NCBI GenBank assembly: GCA_963640855.1
Contig: CAVIAJ010000001.1
Span: 1 to 64,000 of the forward strand
Length of the DNA stretch: 64,000 nt
Reading direction: 5' to 3'
Origin: Methanarcanum sp963640855
Lineage (GTDB): Archaea; Thermoplasmatota; Thermoplasmata; Methanomassiliicoccales; Methanomethylophilaceae
In this document: piece by piece, positions 62,448 through 64,000 of the stretch
How the letters are laid out: every line of letters begins with the position of its first letter
Position numbering within the stretch: position 1 is the first letter of the stretch
The notes under the pieces: generated by a model
The model's database searches: none
The model's input: only the letters and a program-made list of their open reading frames with translations
Told to the model about the DNA's origin: nothing
Translations under genes and position numbers: made by a program

Positions 62448-63090
62448 ACGTCCTGTAGATTACGGTGCCTTTACGGCCGTTTACGGGTGTAACGGAATCG
62501 AAGGATTCTGTGATTACCGTTGCAATAATGGGCAGTTTACCGTGTTTCCTGAACATGGGGACGGATCCGGAGCCTTCGGTCTGAAGACGGTTCGAAACAA
62601 CCGAGATGTCCGTACAATCGATATCGACAGGTCTTTCGAGTTTTCTGCCGAGATATTCTGCGATTTCACTGCCTTTTCTACCTGCGGGAAAGAGAATACA
62701 CATAGGATTTATTCTTCCGGAAAGATCTGCAAGAGCGTCTGCATACAATACGGAATTATAATTTTCAAGCTGTTTCGATCTGAAATGGTAGATTGTATCG
62801 GCGCCGTATGAGAACAGTATGTCATACAGCGGTTTGATGTCTGCAGGCCCTGTGAGCATAACGAATATTCTGTCGTCGGATATCTTTTTCATTTTTCCGA
62901 TGAGTTTCATTGTAGATTCCGAAATAACTTCATTCTCTGTCTCAGTCCAAATCAACGAACCCAATCCCGTGTCCTGTGCCAGATCGTATTCGGACAGCAT
63001 TCCCGGAGGCAGTCTGTCATTGTCTGAAGAACAACTGCCGTCGGAGCAGCCTCCGGATGAACAGTTTCCGCTGCAGCCTCCGGACATCAT
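62428..63090 (-). CDS. Stand-alone ETF-alpha N-terminal domain protein with Cys-rich leader
   Basis: 220 residues. The N-terminal 20 are a Cys/Gly/Ser-rich stretch (GGCSGNCSSGGCSDGSC). The remainder aligns with the first (non-FAD) domain of electron-transfer flavoprotein alpha: VISESTMKLIGKMKKISDD, then YGADTIYHFRS, LENYNSVLYADALADL, and CILFPAGRKGSEIAEYLGRK with VDIDCTDISV. The FAD-binding C-domain (which carries the conserved PxxY...) is absent. No etfB gene adjoins. It is coupled to the CoaD-DUF84 gene by ATGA overlap. Possibly a cofactor- or metal-binding protein derived from ETF. Confidence 0.75.
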   Translation of the reverse strand: MMSGGCSGNCSSGGCSDGSCSSDNDRLPPGMLSEYDLAQDTGLGSLIWTETENEVISESTMKLIGKMKKISDDRIFVMLTGPADIKPLYDILFSYGADTIYHFRSKQLENYNSVLYADALADLSGRINPMCILFPAGRKGSEIAEYLGRKLERPVDIDCTDISVVSNRLQTEGSGSVPMFRKHGKLPIIATVITESFDSVTPVNGRKGTVIYRTFTSSKS

Positions 63091-64000
63091 TCATCCCATA
63101 TCCTCGGAAGCATCGCGTTCAGCACAGATTGTTCGGTGAGTTCTCTTCTGTCAAGCAATCCTTTGCTCAGAACACCGATTGCACCCTGTTCCTTTCCTAC
63201 ATCGTTGTTTGTGTAAACGGCTTTCATAGCTTCGCCGACGGTCATTCCGCCGCGGACGAGTTTTGCAATCTTATCGGGATATCTGAATCCCGAGCCCATG
63301 CCTATTGTAATTTTACCTTCTCTGTCGATTACGGCACAGTGCTGCACATCGTAAAGTCCGTCATATCTTTCGAAAACACCCGCTTCGATACCGACAGCCA
63401 TCGAATGACTGCCGAGAGCTCCTTTCGCTCTGTTGACTGCGCCCCGAACGGTTTCATCCTCGAATGGCTGTTCCGGAACGCCGCTTTTCGAATCTACGGC
63501 AAATATTCTTACGTTTCCGTAGATTCTTTCCATAACGTTCCTTACCGCTTCGATCTTAACAGGATTGAGCGAACCTACTGCGATATCTATCGAATCGACA
63601 GAACCATTACGTGAGCAGACGCCGTTCATTATATCGGATGACGATAATTTCTCTCCGTCGGTTCTTTTCACTAATTTTACTGCAGAAAGTTCCAACGGCG
63701 TATCCGAAAATCCGGATCTCCATCTGACTACTTCTCTGCCGTTTTCCAATGTTTCTTCGGAAACGACAAGAACATCTACTTCACACATCCGATCCTTCGG
63801 ACCGTACATATCGTCGATTTCGAAGATATCGGCAGTTTTGTTTTTTGAAATAAGATAATCGGAAATCGATTTCTTTCTGAGATAAAAGGGATTGATTCTG
63901 CTACGTGAAAGAGAGGCCATCCTGTCGGATGTCACTCCGATTATAACATCGTCGGATAATGAAAACGCTCTTTCGAAAAGAGCCTTATGGCCGTCATGCA
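63087..64000 (-). CDS. coaD: Bifunctional phosphopantetheine adenylyltransferase (CoaD) - DUF84 inosine/xanthosine triphosphatase, 5' end beyond the window
   Basis: The frame is open to the window end, giving about 303 residues so far. At the edge it reads HDGHKALFERAFSLSDDVII, the HxGH-type nucleotide motif of archaeal PPAT, followed by GVTSDRMASLS. The PPAT part continues to about residue 140, with the EVDVLVVSEETLENG and KLSSSDIM segments (S-S-x-x-I). The second domain is DUF84/YjjX: VGSLNPVKIEAVRNVMER, AVGIEAGVFERYDGL and GSGFRYPDKIAKLV, which hydrolyses non-canonical purine NTPs. A shorter reading starting at a GTG (63935) would lose the HxGH motif, so it is not the true start. Fusion of CoA synthesis with nucleotide-pool cleaning is uncommon. 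Confidence 0.85.
   Translation of the reverse strand, partial: HDGHKALFERAFSLSDDVIIGVTSDRMASLSRSRINPFYLRKKSISDYLISKNKTADIFEIDDMYGPKDRMCEVDVLVVSEETLENGREVVRWRSGFSDTPLELSAVKLVKRTDGEKLSSSDIMNGVCSRNGSVDSIDIAVGSLNPVKIEAVRNVMERIYGNVRIFAVDSKSGVPEQPFEDETVRGAVNRAKGALGSHSMAVGIEAGVFERYDGLYDVQHCAVIDREGKITIGMGSGFRYPDKIAKLVRGGMTVGEAMKAVYTNNDVGKEQGAIGVLSKGLLDRRELTEQSVLNAMLPRIWDE

Overview
The window looks like a chromosome segment of a methanogenic archaeon of the Thermoplasmatota, most likely a Methanomassiliicoccales / Methanomethylophilaceae-type gut lineage. The signs are an archaeal ribosomal set (S19e, PDCD5, L39e, L31e, aIF6), archaeal SRP RNA, class I HMG-CoA reductase, archaeal MptE-type pterin kinase, methanogenesis marker protein 2, and a remnant of an MtaA/MtbA-type methylcobamide:CoM methyltransferase. 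Many promoters have a TATA box about 25 nt before the start codon, suggesting leaderless mRNAs. The organism assignment is inference; no 16S gene is present.

Layout. 1-600: a 5'-truncated type I restriction specificity (hsdS) fragment. 0.6-8.5 kb: HAD phosphatase, cysteine desulfurase SufS, a three-gene pilin-like operon, ThpR, an ABC-2 exporter, DUF362 and DUF2284 metal proteins. 8.8-12.9 kb: a SsuABC-like importer whose binding protein appears circularly permuted, a G3E metallochaperone with a His-rich partner, and tRNA-Leu(UAG). 13-20.4 kb: IorAB, a short FtsZ-like protein with a tandem RHH regulator, LeuRS, UbiX. 20.6-28 kb: the ribosomal/aIF6 operon, MBL hydrolase, DUF373, MptE, M50 protease, methanogenesis marker 2, SRP RNA. 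28.5-32.9 kb: a sodium symporter with a 38-residue accessory protein, a CPA2 antiporter, a Sel1-like protein. 32.9-42.8 kb: a minus-strand cluster of two PaaK-type CoA ligases, ACT protein, a P-loop-less SelB-like factor, membrane protein, two amidohydrolases, a nitrilase and the methyltransferase remnant. 42.9-48.6 kb: small metabolic and unknown genes and an XRE-cupin/acyl-CoA synthetase pair. 48.6-51.4 kb: a second pilin-like pair and a U32 protein. 51.5-54.6 kb: an AT-rich accessory patch (AAA ATPase, decayed RelB/DinJ antitoxin, Fic protein). 54.9-58.6 kb: the pilus ATPase/membrane-platform operon. 58.6-64 kb: DUF2085, HMG-CoA reductase, PheT, peroxiredoxin, a lone ETF-alpha N-domain and a CoaD-DUF84 fusion running off the end.

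The strongest new signal is regulatory. The three pilus-related operons (4.25 kb, 49.4 kb, 54.9 kb) lie far apart on both strands, yet each carries the same roughly 26-nt imperfect inverted repeat immediately upstream of its TATA box. Two copies match at 24 of 25 positions. This ties pilin-like subunits and the assembly motor into one putative regulon controlled by an unidentified factor. Other points worth a look are the permuted solute-binding protein, the truncated FtsZ with its RHH protein and operator, and the ETF-alpha and CoaD-DUF84 architectures.
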